A stretch of 64,000 nucleotides of DNA. Origin: Scatavimonas merdigallinarum (GTDB lineage Bacteria; Bacillota; Clostridia; Oscillospirales; Acutalibacteraceae). Below are positions 43,264 to 52,060 of the stretch, one piece after another. The position numbers and the translations under genes are program-made. Position 1 is the first letter of the stretch, and each line of letters begins with the position of its first letter. A model generated the notes under the pieces. The model was not told where the DNA came from and did not search any database. It saw only the letters and a list, made by a program, of their open reading frames with translations. Location of the stretch: contig DVFW01000026.1 in assembly GCA_018713055.1 (NCBI GenBank), forward strand, positions 62,001 to 126,000. The letters are read 5' to 3'.

Positions 43264-43339
43264 CCTTCCCTTTTTCTCTGTCCTGTGGTATGATATTTTT
43301 ACCTTATGACGGGTTTCCCCTGCTGGAAAGGAGCGTAAA

Positions 43340-44959
43340 ATGCAGGGAAACCAAACAGAAAAATATACGTTGCTATATGGGAGGTTATCCAACGAGGACA
43401 AACGGGAAGGCACCAGCCTGAGCATACAGCACCAGGAGGAAATGCTGCGGGACTACGCGGAAAAGCAGGGCTTCCGCAATCCCTTATTTCTGTACGACGA
43501 CGGCGTTTCCGGGACAAAGGCCAACCGCCCCGGCTTTCAGAAGGTGCTTGCCATGATACGGGAAGGGCAGGCCGCCACATTGATTGTGACCGACTTGACC
43601 CGCCTGTACCGTAACCAGTCGGAAGCCAACAATCTGCTGGAAATCGTGTTTCCGGCGTTGGGTGTGCGCTTTATCGCCATTACCAACAACTACGACAGCG
43701 TCACCAACACGGAGAGCGACGAGGATTTAGCCATGTTCTCCAACCTGTTTAACGAGTGGTATCCCCGGCAGACCAGCCGGAAAATTAACGCTGTTATCCA
43801 GTATAAAGCGGAAAAGGGCGTGCGGATTGCTTCTATTTCACCCTACGGCTACCAGAAAGACCCAGCGGACAAGTTCAAAATCATTCCTGACCCGGAAGCA
43901 GCGGAAAAGGTGCGGTATATCTTCAACCTGTGTGCCTCCGGTATGGGGCCGGAGCAGATTGCCAAGCGTCTGGAACGGGAAAGAATACTTGTGCCTACAG
44001 AATACGCCTACCGCAAGTTTGGGCGCAACCATTCCAGCCGCAACCCGGATTTTCCCTATCGGTGGCAGAACAGCACGATTGCCCGTATTCTGGAAAACCC
44101 GGATTATATCGGCATACAGATAAGCTGCAAGACGCACAAACCGTCCTACAAAAGCGATTTAGTGGTTGAGGTGCCGGAAGAAGAACGCTACCGGGTAGAA
44201 AACGCCCATGAGCCGATTATTAACCGGGAACTGTGGGATATTGTGCAGCGGGTACGGACGAACAAGCGGCGGCCCACCAGGCTGGGGGAAATGGATATGC
44301 TGGCGGGGATGGTACAGTGCGCCGACTGCGGCAGCACCCATTACCTTTGCCGATGCGGAAGCTGGGACGAAAGCAAATACACCTATGTTTGCGGCAAATA
44401 CCACCGCCACAAGGAAGAATGCACGCCCCACACAGTAAAAGCCCTGCACCTGCGGGAAGCTGTTTTACAAGCGATACAGACCGTCGTACAAACGGCACAA
44501 GCCGACCGTGAAGCCTTCATCGCCCATTTGACGGCGAAGCAATCCGGTCAGTTGAAAAAGGAACTGACAGCCAAGCGGAAGAAACTGGAGCAGGCAAGGA
44601 AACGGCTTACAGAGGTTGACAACCTGATAGCCGCCACCTTCGAGAAGTTGGCAACCGGCATACTCACAGACGAGCAATTCCAGCAGTTAAACGGGCGGTA
44701 TCTGGCAGAGCAGGAAAGCTTAAAAGCAAGTGCTTCCTGTTTAGAAACAGAACTTGCCAACCAACAGAACGAACTTGACAATGCGGGGAACTTCCTCGCC
44801 ATTGTTGACCGGCATTTAGAAGTGCCGGAACTAACGCCGGAAATCCTGCGGGAGTTTGTTCATCACATTACGGTGCATGAGCGTAACGGCGCTTACAAGA
44901 AGAAGTTTTACACACAAGATATTGACGTTTACTTCAATTACATTGGAATGATACAGTAA
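43340..44959 (+). CDS. Large serine recombinase
   Basis: 539 residues. The resolvase-like N-terminal domain has the nucleophile Ser17 (YGRLSNED) and DLTRLYRNQSEANNL; residues 170-260 are the recombinase domain (GYQKDP..., GPEQIAKRL); CADCG...CRCG...CGKY...C around 330-360 is the zinc ribbon; residues 395-490 form a coiled coil; the C-terminal DUF4368-like domain ends the protein. Such enzymes excise and insert transposons and ICEs between short att sites. GGAAAGGAG precedes the ATG. It lies at the right edge of the island, the usual place near one end. Confidence 0.93.
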   Translation: MQGNQTEKYTLLYGRLSNEDKREGTSLSIQHQEEMLRDYAEKQGFRNPLFLYDDGVSGTKANRPGFQKVLAMIREGQAATLIVTDLTRLYRNQSEANNLLEIVFPALGVRFIAITNNYDSVTNTESDEDLAMFSNLFNEWYPRQTSRKINAVIQYKAEKGVRIASISPYGYQKDPADKFKIIPDPEAAEKVRYIFNLCASGMGPEQIAKRLERERILVPTEYAYRKFGRNHSSRNPDFPYRWQNSTIARILENPDYIGIQISCKTHKPSYKSDLVVEVPEEERYRVENAHEPIINRELWDIVQRVRTNKRRPTRLGEMDMLAGMVQCADCGSTHYLCRCGSWDESKYTYVCGKYHRHKEECTPHTVKALHLREAVLQAIQTVVQTAQADREAFIAHLTAKQSGQLKKELTAKRKKLEQARKRLTEVDNLIAATFEKLATGILTDEQFQQLNGRYLAEQESLKASASCLETELANQQNELDNAGNFLAIVDRHLEVPELTPEILREFVHHITVHERNGAYKKKFYTQDIDVYFNYIGMIQ

Positions 44960-44960
44960 A

Positions 44961-44990
44961 CGGAAGGCATATCCAAAGATATGCCTTCCG
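44961..44990 (+). terminator. Stem-loop after the serine recombinase
   Basis: Perfect 13-bp stem CGGAAGGCATATC / GATATGCCTTCCG with a CAAA loop; no T-run, so possibly a processing or element-end structure. Confidence 0.65.
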
Positions 44991-45005
44991 CCACAAGTCA
45001 ACTAT

Positions 45006-45047
45006 ACATCCTTATTAAGCCGGGGCTTTGATTGCCGGTGCTTTTTT
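45006..45047 (-). repeat. Right copy of the 42-nt motif
   Basis: On the minus strand AAAAAAGCACCGGCA, 17 bases, ATAAGGATGT, with spacing identical to 34413-34454. Unlike the left copy, no matching second arm follows ATAAGGATGT; the sequence changes to island DNA there. Confidence 0.75.
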
Positions 45048-45052
45048 AAAGA

Positions 45053-46183
45053 TTAAAGTTCCTGGTAATTGCCGAAAAAGTTAAATTGCGGCAGTTCCTC
45101 GGATAAAGCGCACATCAGGTTCATTACATGCGGACTTCTTACGTTGCCGGAAAAATCCAGATAAAACAAGTATTCAAAAGGCTTGTCCTGCATGGGGCGC
45201 GATTCAATTTTTGTAAGGTTCAGCCCATGGCAGCTAAAACGGCAAAGCACGTTATAAAGCGAACCAGTTACATGCGGCAGGGAAAAACACAGGCTAATCT
45301 TATCTGCCGCTTCCGGTATAAACAGTTTTTTTGACAGGATGATAAAACGCGTGCAATTGTCGCGGCTGTTTTGAAAATTGCGTAAAAGCACCTTCAGGCC
45401 GTAAGCCTGCGCTGCCTTTTCCGAACAGATGGCGGCGCAGTTCAAGCGTTTTTCCTGCGCGACCAACTGCGCGGCGACGGCTGTATTTGAACAGGGAACG
45501 GCGGCCAGATTGTTTTTGGCAATATAATTTGAACACTGAGAAAGGCCCTGTGGGTGCGACCAGACCTGTTCAATATTCGAAAGTGTGCACTGGGGAAGTG
45601 CGCACAGACAGTGTGCAATTTTCAGGTCAAGCGCGCCGGCAATAAAAAAGCGGTATTTTAAGAGCAGATCGTATACGTCGGAAACAGAGCCTGCGCTTGA
45701 GTTTTCCACTGGGAGCACGCCGTAGTCGGCCTTTTCATCCTGTACGGCCCGAAATACATCTTCCCAGGTTGCAAAAAACACGGGTTTGGCATTTGGAAAA
45801 GCCGTAATAGCGGCTTCGTGCGAGTTTGCGCCCTCTATGCCCTGGCAGGCAATCTTTAAGCCGGAGGCCTGGTTGTCAAAATTAAAATCGGCGCTTTCAA
45901 GCAATGTGCGCAGAGCTTTGCCGCTGCCTGTAATATCGTGCTGTAAAGCGCGGCTAAGTTCCATAATGCTCGAAAACAGCAGCCTGGCCGCGTGCCCATA
46001 TTCGCCGCCGGCCGTTTCTGCGCTGTCTAGAATTTCTTTTTCCCTGGCTTCGTTCAACACAGACAGACCGTTTGTTTTTTTATATTCTCCAACCTGTTTT
46101 GCACAGTCCATACGTTTTTTAAAAAGCGTGACCAGTTCCTGATCGATCCTGTCAATTTCTTCCCGAATAGGCTGTAAGCTCAT
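45053..46183 (-). CDS. pheA: Bifunctional chorismate mutase / prephenate dehydratase
   Basis: Makes prephenate from chorismate and then phenylpyruvate. Residues 1-88 are the AroQ chorismate mutase (REEIDRIDQELVTLFKKRM, Arg/Lys set), residues ~105-285 the dehydratase with NCTRFIIL, and residues ~295-376 the ACT domain with the ESRP motif that binds phenylalanine. 376 residues from ATG 46183 with GGGAGG upstream. Last gene of the aromatic operon, 30 bp after aroC. The 42-nt motif starts six bases after its stop. Confidence 0.95.
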   Translation of the reverse strand: MSLQPIREEIDRIDQELVTLFKKRMDCAKQVGEYKKTNGLSVLNEAREKEILDSAETAGGEYGHAARLLFSSIMELSRALQHDITGSGKALRTLLESADFNFDNQASGLKIACQGIEGANSHEAAITAFPNAKPVFFATWEDVFRAVQDEKADYGVLPVENSSAGSVSDVYDLLLKYRFFIAGALDLKIAHCLCALPQCTLSNIEQVWSHPQGLSQCSNYIAKNNLAAVPCSNTAVAAQLVAQEKRLNCAAICSEKAAQAYGLKVLLRNFQNSRDNCTRFIILSKKLFIPEAADKISLCFSLPHVTGSLYNVLCRFSCHGLNLTKIESRPMQDKPFEYLFYLDFSGNVRSPHVMNLMCALSEELPQFNFFGNYQEL

Positions 46184-46213
46184 AAACAATTCCTCCCGTT
46201 GCTGGTAATTTGG

Positions 46214-47284
46214 TTACAGTAAATTGATTAGCGCCAACGCCAGGGCGGATTCAATAACCACAGATGCTCTGGGGACGATACAAGGGTCATGCCTGCCGTG
46301 AACAACAAGCGTTGTATTGTTTTTTTCGGTAAGGTCTACCGTTTTTTGTTCTTTGGAAATAGACGGGGTCGGCTTGACCGCCACGCGGAACAAAACAGGC
46401 ATGCCGTTTGTGATTCCGCCCAAAATGCCGCCGTTATGGTTTGTAAGTGTTTGTATACGGCCGTTTTTATATGCATATGCATCGTTGCTCTGGCTGCCGT
46501 ACATTTCCGTCATGGCAAAGCCTGTGCCAAATTCAATCCCTTTGACAGCGGGAATACCAAATATAACAGAGGAAATCACATTTTCGGCGCCTGCAAATAT
46601 AGGGTTTCCAAGCCCTGCGGGGACGCCCGTAGCAGCGCATTCCACAATACCGCCGACGCTGTCGCAGTCCATACGCGCTTTTTCAATATAAACGCGCATG
46701 GGCCCTTCTGCTTTTTCATCAATCAGGGGAAAGGGCATCTGGTTGAGCTGTGTTATCAAAGAAGGTGCAATCTGTATACCGTCAAAGGGCTGGTCTTTAA
46801 TCGTACCGATGCTGTAAATGTGGGAAGCAATTTGTATGCCCTGCTGTTTTAACAGTTGCCGGCAGATGGAACCTGCAAATACCAGCGGCGCGGTCAGCCT
46901 GCCGGAAAAATGGCCGCCGCCTCGTGGGTCGTTAAAGCCCTGGTAGCGAATAAGGCCTGTGTAGTCGGCATGCCCAGGACGGGGTTTATGTAGCAGGTTG
47001 CTGTAGTCGGCAGAGCGTGTATTGGTATTTTCTATAACGGCGCACAGCGGCGCGCCGGTTGTCATACCGTTTAAAACGCCGGACAAAATATGTGGAATAT
47101 CTGCTTCCAGACGGGGGGTTGCCGTTTTATCCCGGCCTGGCGCACGCCGCCCCATAAAAAGCTGAATCTGTTGCATATCAAGTCGATGTCCCGCGGGTAA
47201 ATTGTCAATCACTACGCCGATTGCTTCACCGTGGCTTTCCCCAAAAACAGAGATTTTCACCTGGTTGCCCCAGCTGGAGGCCAT
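46214..47284 (-). CDS. aroC: Chorismate synthase
   Basis: FMN-dependent elimination of phosphate from EPSP to give chorismate. Family motifs: GESHGEAIG at residues ~15-23, FMGRRAPG, DPRGGGHFSGRLTAP, and RHDPCIVPRA near the C-terminus. 356 residues from ATG 47284 (AAGGGGTGG upstream; a GTG at 47293 sits in the ribosome binding site). Fifth gene of the operon. Confidence 0.96.
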   Translation of the reverse strand: MASSWGNQVKISVFGESHGEAIGVVIDNLPAGHRLDMQQIQLFMGRRAPGRDKTATPRLEADIPHILSGVLNGMTTGAPLCAVIENTNTRSADYSNLLHKPRPGHADYTGLIRYQGFNDPRGGGHFSGRLTAPLVFAGSICRQLLKQQGIQIASHIYSIGTIKDQPFDGIQIAPSLITQLNQMPFPLIDEKAEGPMRVYIEKARMDCDSVGGIVECAATGVPAGLGNPIFAGAENVISSVIFGIPAVKGIEFGTGFAMTEMYGSQSNDAYAYKNGRIQTLTNHNGGILGGITNGMPVLFRVAVKPTPSISKEQKTVDLTEKNNTTLVVHGRHDPCIVPRASVVIESALALALINLL

Positions 47285-47299
47285 GTTAACCACCCCTTT

Positions 47300-48565
47300 T
47301 TATAGGTTTTTTGTGTTTCCGCCAAGCCTTTTGTATTCTTCAAAAAATGACGGATACGATTTACAAATGCTTTCCCGGTCTGTAATGACGACCGGGCCTG
47401 ACGCGTTTAAGGCGGCAATAGAAAGCGCCATAACGATCCGGTGATCATTATATCCCTGTACAGTACCACCATGCAAAGAAGGTACACCCTGTATTACAAG
47501 GCCGTCGTCTGTTTCTGTAATGTTAGCTCCCAAAGTCTGTAAACCGCTGTAAATTGCTTTTAAGCGGTCACTTTCTTTGATGCGCAGGCGCTGCGCGCCG
47601 TAAATGACGGTTTTTCCTTTTGCAAAAGCGGCGACAACGGCTAAAATGGGGACGAGATCCGGAATCTGCCGCGCGTCTATATCAATTGCGTGCAAAGCGC
47701 CCTGTGTTACCGTGACTGCATTACCTGATTGCCGCACGCTTGCTCCAAACTGCTTAAATAAATGCAGGCAGGCGCGATCTCCCTGAACGGAGCACGGATC
47801 CAGCCCTGTTATTTTTAAATTGCCGCCCAGCGTACCCGCGGCCATAAAAAACGCGGCCTGCGACCAGTCGCCTTCGCAAACATAATTAACATTGGGCAAA
47901 TAGCGTTGCCGGCCTTTTACCATATAGCCGGTTGTTGTTTTTTCCGCCGTAACGCCAAATGCGCGCATGGTTTGCAAGGTCATGTCAATATAGCCTTCTG
48001 ATTCTAAAGCGGAGGTAAGGATTATTTCGCTGTCGCCGTCAAGAAGCGGCAACGAAAGCAAAAGCCCCGTAATAAACTGGGAGCTTATATTGCCGGGCAA
48101 ATGGTATGAACCGCTTTTGAGTTGCCCGCTAATGGTGAGCGGCAGCCCGCCCTGCGTTTTTAGAGAAACGCCCTTTGGCGGCAAACAGTCCAGATAAACG
48201 CCAATTGGCCGCCGGGGCAGCCTGCCCTTGCCCGTAAAATGCGCCAAAACGCCGCCTGCGGCTGCGATGGGGATTAAAAAGCGCAGGGTCGAACCGGATT
48301 CCCCGCAGTCCAATAAAACATCTCGTTTAGAAAAAAGGCCTGCGCCGTCTATGGTAAGCGTTTGTTTGTGCAGGCGAATATCTGCGCCGAGTGCCTGTAC
48401 GCATTGCATGGTGGCTTCTATATCTTCAGACAAAGCGACCGGCGCGACCGTGCTTACGCCCTTTGCCATAGCCGCGCATAGAATGGCTCTGTGCACGGCG
48501 CTTTTGGAGGGCGGCACAGAAACCGCCCCGCTTAAGGAGCCGGGGGATATCTGTATACTGCTCAT
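47300..48565 (-). CDS. aroA: 3-phosphoshikimate 1-carboxyvinyltransferase (EPSP synthase)
   Basis: Adds enolpyruvate to shikimate 3-phosphate. PPSKSAVHRAILCAA near residue 18 binds substrate, GESGSTLRFLIPIAA near 86 is the family signature region (GNAGTxxR in class I; GESGSTLR here), and RIKESDRL is near residue 330. 421 residues. Whether it is a class I (inhibitor-sensitive) or class II enzyme is not clear from these motifs alone. The start lies 21 bp after the aroB stop. Confidence 0.95.
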   Translation of the reverse strand: MSSIQISPGSLSGAVSVPPSKSAVHRAILCAAMAKGVSTVAPVALSEDIEATMQCVQALGADIRLHKQTLTIDGAGLFSKRDVLLDCGESGSTLRFLIPIAAAGGVLAHFTGKGRLPRRPIGVYLDCLPPKGVSLKTQGGLPLTISGQLKSGSYHLPGNISSQFITGLLLSLPLLDGDSEIILTSALESEGYIDMTLQTMRAFGVTAEKTTTGYMVKGRQRYLPNVNYVCEGDWSQAAFFMAAGTLGGNLKITGLDPCSVQGDRACLHLFKQFGASVRQSGNAVTVTQGALHAIDIDARQIPDLVPILAVVAAFAKGKTVIYGAQRLRIKESDRLKAIYSGLQTLGANITETDDGLVIQGVPSLHGGTVQGYNDHRIVMALSIAALNASGPVVITDRESICKSYPSFFEEYKRLGGNTKNL

Positions 48566-48586
48566 AAAATAGATACCTTTCTGTTT

Positions 48587-49636
48587 TTATTTACAAAAAG
48601 CATATAGATTTTCTTTTTTTATTTTTTTTGTAAAGCTTTTGCCAATTTCGCTTAAAAGAACAATAAAAATAGCGTTGCCATTGCTTTTTTTGTCGGTCAG
48701 CGCACCGTTTACAATGCTCTGAAGATCCGCAGGATCGCTTACAGGCAGCTTATATTTTTGCAGCAGCGCGCACAAACGCTTTTGCGTGCCGGCCTTTGTA
48801 AGCCCTGCCCGTTCAGAGGCGCCGGTCAGCAAAGCCATGCCGACGGCGACCGCCTGGCCGTGTGTAATTCCCTGGTAGCTGTATACACGCTCCAGGGAAT
48901 GGCCCAGCGTATGGCCAAAATTTAAGAGCATGCGTTCCCCAGCTTCCTGTTCGTCGTTTTCGACAACCTTACGCTTTATGTTTACGCAGGAAAAAATAAC
49001 GTCGTCAAGAATTCTTTCAATTGGTTCGTTTTCCAGCTGCTCAAACAGCGAAAGGCTTTTAATACAGCCGTATTTGATTACCTCCGCCATGCCGTCGCAG
49101 AAAAATTTTTCAGGCAAAGTATCAAGCGTTTGCGGATCGATCAAAACAAGCGACGGTTGCCAAAAGGCGCCCACCAGGTTTTTGCCCTGCGCTATATCAA
49201 CACCGGTTTTTCCTCCTACGGAAGAATCCACCTGGGCAAGTAAGGATGTGGGGATCTGTACAAAACGAATACCGCGCTGGTAGGTAGCGGCCGCAAATCC
49301 CGCCATATCGCCTGCAACACCGCCGCCCAGCGCGACGATCAGATCGCTGCGGGAAAAATAGTGTTCTGCAAGCGTGCTGTACATTTTTTCCACACAGGTA
49401 AGGCGTTTGGATTGTTCGCCTGCCTGAAAAACGTGTGTATAAGTTTCAAATCCGCTTTCTTTTAAAGAGGCCGCGACCTGCCCGCCATACAGGGGAAAAA
49501 CGTTGCTGTCGGAGATAACCATGGCTTTCTGCGCGTTGCCGGCGGCATTTTTGATATAAGCGCCGCAGTTGTTCAGCAGCCCGCGTGAAAGGAAAATTTG
49601 GTAGCTTCTGCCCGTTTGTACGGTTAGATTTTTCAT
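48587..49636 (-). CDS. aroB: 3-dehydroquinate synthase
   Basis: NAD- and metal-dependent cyclisation of DAHP. VALGGGVAGDMAGFAAATYQ near residue 95 binds NAD; PTSLLAQVDSSVGGKTGVD follows; metal ligands lie in MAEVIKYG, NFGHTLGHSLE and GITHGQAVAVG. 349 residues. The ATG overlaps the tyrA stop by ATGA. Confidence 0.96.
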   Translation of the reverse strand: MKNLTVQTGRSYQIFLSRGLLNNCGAYIKNAAGNAQKAMVISDSNVFPLYGGQVAASLKESGFETYTHVFQAGEQSKRLTCVEKMYSTLAEHYFSRSDLIVALGGGVAGDMAGFAAATYQRGIRFVQIPTSLLAQVDSSVGGKTGVDIAQGKNLVGAFWQPSLVLIDPQTLDTLPEKFFCDGMAEVIKYGCIKSLSLFEQLENEPIERILDDVIFSCVNIKRKVVENDEQEAGERMLLNFGHTLGHSLERVYSYQGITHGQAVAVGMALLTGASERAGLTKAGTQKRLCALLQKYKLPVSDPADLQSIVNGALTDKKSNGNAIFIVLLSEIGKSFTKKIKKENLYAFCK

Positions 49637-50463
49637 TCGCCAAGCGCCTCCTTTATGTCTTTACCTTTTTGCAGCAGCGCCGTAAGCGCAGGGCGGTTCT
49701 TTGTTTCAATGGCGTTTTTAATGGTGCGGATATTGTTGATCAACAGATCCAGCTCCTGGGTAAGCGATTGCCCGTTTTCTAAAAACAGTTCCGCCCATAG
49801 CGGTGCGTTAATATTTGCAACTCGAGAAACATCGCGGTAGCTTCCTGCGGAAAAGCCCCGATGTTTTTTGCATTGGGGACTCATTACATATGCACAGGCC
49901 AGAACGTGGGGTAGCTGAGAAGTAAAGGCAATCATCCGGTCGTGTTCCTCCGGCGTTGTGATGCGTATACCGTTAAACCCAATGTCCAGCGCAAGCCTGC
50001 ATAATATGCTGGTATTTTCTCTGGAAGCGGAAAGTGGTACGACGATAAAGCTGGCGCCTTGAAACAAATCCGGGTCGGAAGCAGAAAAGCCGTTTTTTTC
50101 TTTTCCGGCCATGGGATGGCTGCCGATAAAAACAAACCCATGCTGTTTGGAAAGCGCCTGCATTTGTGGACAGATCGCCTGCTTTATGCCGGCGGTATCT
50201 GTGACAAGGCAGCCTTTTTTAATTAGATGCCCATAAGCGTTGACATATTCTAGAGCGGCGGCGGGATATTGCCCAAGGATGAGCATGTCTGCTGTTGTGA
50301 GGGACTGTTCATCGCCAATTTCATCAATGGCGCCGCATTCCAGGGCCTGCTGCAGCGGCTTTGGGCTCCGGTTAATTCCAATAACCGTATGATTTGTGTA
50401 TTTCTTAATAGCCTTACAGTAGGAACCGCCTATAATGCCCAAACCGGCTACTACAATGTTCAT
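49633..50463 (-). CDS. tyrA: Prephenate dehydrogenase
   Basis: Oxidises prephenate to 4-hydroxyphenylpyruvate for tyrosine. Rossmann motif GLGIIGGS at residues 7-14; conserved DTAGIKQ, SHPMAGKEKNGF (His/Pro/Met substrate loop) and SQLPHVLACAY. At 276 residues it is a monofunctional form without a C-terminal ACT domain, so feedback by tyrosine may be weak. ATGA overlaps on both sides (aroF before, aroB after) indicate tight translational coupling. Confidence 0.94.
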   Translation of the reverse strand: MNIVVAGLGIIGGSYCKAIKKYTNHTVIGINRSPKPLQQALECGAIDEIGDEQSLTTADMLILGQYPAAALEYVNAYGHLIKKGCLVTDTAGIKQAICPQMQALSKQHGFVFIGSHPMAGKEKNGFSASDPDLFQGASFIVVPLSASRENTSILCRLALDIGFNGIRITTPEEHDRMIAFTSQLPHVLACAYVMSPQCKKHRGFSAGSYRDVSRVANINAPLWAELFLENGQSLTQELDLLINNIRTIKNAIETKNRPALTALLQKGKDIKEALGE

Positions 50464-51512
50464 GGCCTTTTTTCCTTTTCTGCTTCTGCAGCTGCGTTTT
50501 GTGTGGAAGACAGATACTGCTTTAGTGCAAACACTTTTTTAGCAACTTGGTCAAACTGTTCGGGTGTAAGCGACTGTGCGCCGTCTGAAAGCGCATGTTC
50601 CGGGTCGTTGTGGACTTCTATGATCAAACCGTCCGCACCGGCTGCAACGGCGGACATGGACAACGACTCTACCAGCCAGGATTTTCCTGAGGCATGGCTG
50701 GGATCGACAATCACCGGCAGGTGCGAAAGCTTTTTTAAAATGGGAACCGCCGAAATGTCCAATGTATTGCGCGTATATGTTTCAAAGGTGCGTATACCGC
50801 GTTCGCAAAGAATGACCTGCTCGTTGCCACCGGCCATAATGTATTCAGCGCTCATTAAGAATTCTTCAATGGTACTGCTCAGCCCTCTTTTTAAAAGAAT
50901 TGGCTTGTTAATTTTTCCAAGCTCCTTTAATAGTTCAAAGTTTTGCATATTGCGGGCGCCGACTTGAATAATGTCTACATTTTCAAACATATCTATATGG
51001 GAAACACGCATAATTTCTGTTACAATTGGAAGGCCGGTTTCCTTTCTGGCTTCCTTTAAAAGATCCAGGCCCTCTGCCTTCAGGCCCTGAAACGCATAGG
51101 GAGAGGTTCTTGGCTTAAACGCACCGCCGCGCAGCAATGTGGCGCCGGATTTTTGTACGCTTTTTGCAATACCGCAAATCTGCTCGCTGCTTTCTACAGA
51201 ACAGGGACCGGCCATAATCTGCAGGCTGCCGTCGCCAATTTTTACGCCATTTTGCAGCGTAATGACGGTGTTTTCCGGATGAAATTTGCGGTTGGCCTTT
51301 TTATAGGGCTCCTGTACGCGCCGTACGGTGGAAACAATATCCTGTGCGTTGATATAGTCAATATCTATGGCGGTAGTATCGCCGATCAGCCCTAAAACTG
51401 TGGAATGCACGCCCGTCCAGGTGTTAACCTTAACGCCGTATGTTTCCGTAAGCTTTTCTTTAAAATTGCGCAGCTGCTCTTCACTGCAGTTTGGTTTGAG
51501 TACAATAATCAT
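50460..51512 (-). CDS. aroF: 3-deoxy-7-phosphoheptulonate synthase (DAHP synthase)
   Basis: First committed step of the aromatic pathway: erythrose 4-phosphate plus PEP. Type I-beta (KDO8PS-like) form: residues 1-70 are the ferredoxin/ACT-like regulatory domain (MIIVLKPNCSEEQLRNF), then MAGPCSVES, GGAFKPRTSPYAFQG, LKRGLSSTIEEFL and VIVDPSHASGKSW. 350 residues. First gene of aroF-tyrA-aroB-aroA-aroC-pheA and preceded by the leader-peptide attenuator. AGGAAAGGA is the ribosome binding site. The N-terminal domain suggests allosteric control by an aromatic end product, inferred from the subfamily. Confidence 0.95.
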   Translation of the reverse strand: MIIVLKPNCSEEQLRNFKEKLTETYGVKVNTWTGVHSTVLGLIGDTTAIDIDYINAQDIVSTVRRVQEPYKKANRKFHPENTVITLQNGVKIGDGSLQIMAGPCSVESSEQICGIAKSVQKSGATLLRGGAFKPRTSPYAFQGLKAEGLDLLKEARKETGLPIVTEIMRVSHIDMFENVDIIQVGARNMQNFELLKELGKINKPILLKRGLSSTIEEFLMSAEYIMAGGNEQVILCERGIRTFETYTRNTLDISAVPILKKLSHLPVIVDPSHASGKSWLVESLSMSAVAAGADGLIIEVHNDPEHALSDGAQSLTPEQFDQVAKKVFALKQYLSSTQNAAAEAEKEKRP

Positions 51513-51554
51513 AATAAACCAGTCCTTTCCTGGAAGGGGAAATCCCGTCCATGC

Positions 51555-51698
51555 AAAAAAATAACGGGGCTGTTTTTAGCCCCGTAACATACTTTTAACG
51601 AAAAAGCATTTTTATGCAGTAAATTTACTGCAGATTTACAGGGCAACACAAATTGTCCCAACCATAAAAATAGTTGAGATAAACAAAACCTGTAAATC
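51555..51698 (-). promoter_or_regulatory. Transcription attenuator of the aromatic operon
   Basis: Four RNA segments in transcript order: 1, GATTTACAGG (51698-51689); 2, GCCCTGTAAATC (51644-51633); 3, TTACGGGGCT (51587-51578); 4, AGCCCCGT (51571-51564). 1:2 pairs over 10 bp; 2:3 over 9 bp with one G-U (GCCCTGTAA / TTACGGGGC); 3:4 forms the terminator with an AAAAAC loop and a T-rich tract to 51555. Segment 1 lies in the leader codons and segment 2 just before the stop, the classic arrangement for ribosome-mediated attenuation. Confidence 0.85.
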
Positions 51699-51720
51699 GT
51701 TTTGCAAGCTTGCCCGTCAT
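51625..51720 (-). CDS. Aromatic leader peptide
   Basis: 31 residues from ATG 51720, with GGGAGG at eight bases upstream, ending in TAA at 51627-51625. Residues 9-21 contain Phe9, Phe12, Tyr14, Tyr17, Phe18, Tyr19 and Trp21: seven aromatics in 13. Too short for routine gene calling. Its codons overlap attenuator segments 1 and 2, so stalling of a ribosome at scarce Phe, Tyr or Trp would free segment 2 to disrupt the terminator. Confidence 0.88.
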   Translation of the reverse strand: MTGKLAKRFTGFVYLNYFYGWDNLCCPVNLQ

Positions 51721-51755
51721 GGTAGTGCCTCCCAAAATAAAATGCCGTCTACTAC

Positions 51756-51784
51756 ATCATAATCCCTGTACCGGTATTTGTCAA
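51756..51784 (-). promoter_or_regulatory. Sigma-A promoter of the aromatic operon
   Basis: Perfect TTGACA (51784-51779), 17-bp spacer, TATGAT (51761-51756); transcript starts about 30 bases before the leader ATG. The remaining gap 51786-52060 has no gene; it holds AAAGCCCAA / TTGGGCTTTTTT arms (about 51968-51976 and 51887-51895) with a ~70-nt loop that could terminate aroK transcripts. Confidence 0.9.
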
Positions 51785-52060
51785 TACTTTTTAGCAATAT
51801 GTCGCTTTAAATTATTAAATTCAATAAAAGTGGTTTCTGTACTTCAGCGAAAAAGATTGTTGGGCTCCCCGTTCATTTAAAAAAGCCCAAGCCGTTTTCT
51901 AACCCGAAAAAGAAGGTAGGTGGTATTTATGCCGCTTTGCAACACAATGCAGAAAGGTGTTTAAATTGATTGGGCTTTCTGTAATGCCATTGCGCAATAA
52001 AACGACAAAATGAAAAACGGGACAGGGGGACGAAAAATTCCACCTGCGGCTTTTCGGATT

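Larger units (their letters stand above)
34514..45005. mobile_element. Acquired island: two recombinases and a type I R-M operon
   Basis: Between the EamA gene and pheA lies a block with a tyrosine recombinase at the left, a complete hsdM-hsdS-hsdR set in the middle, and a TnpW-like ORF plus large serine recombinase at the right. Coding style (GC-richer hsdM and recombinase, AT-rich hsdS recognition domains) and the repeats at both edges differ from neighbours. Borders are inferred, not proven: the outer 42-nt motifs at 34413-34454 and 45006-45047 are inverted, so they are not simple attL/attR. No conjugation genes are present. Confidence 0.7.

Noticed and set aside
34413..45047. 42-nt motifs as attL/attR of the serine recombinase
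   Set aside because: They are inverted relative to each other, while integration creates direct repeats; kept as an unexplained bracketing motif.
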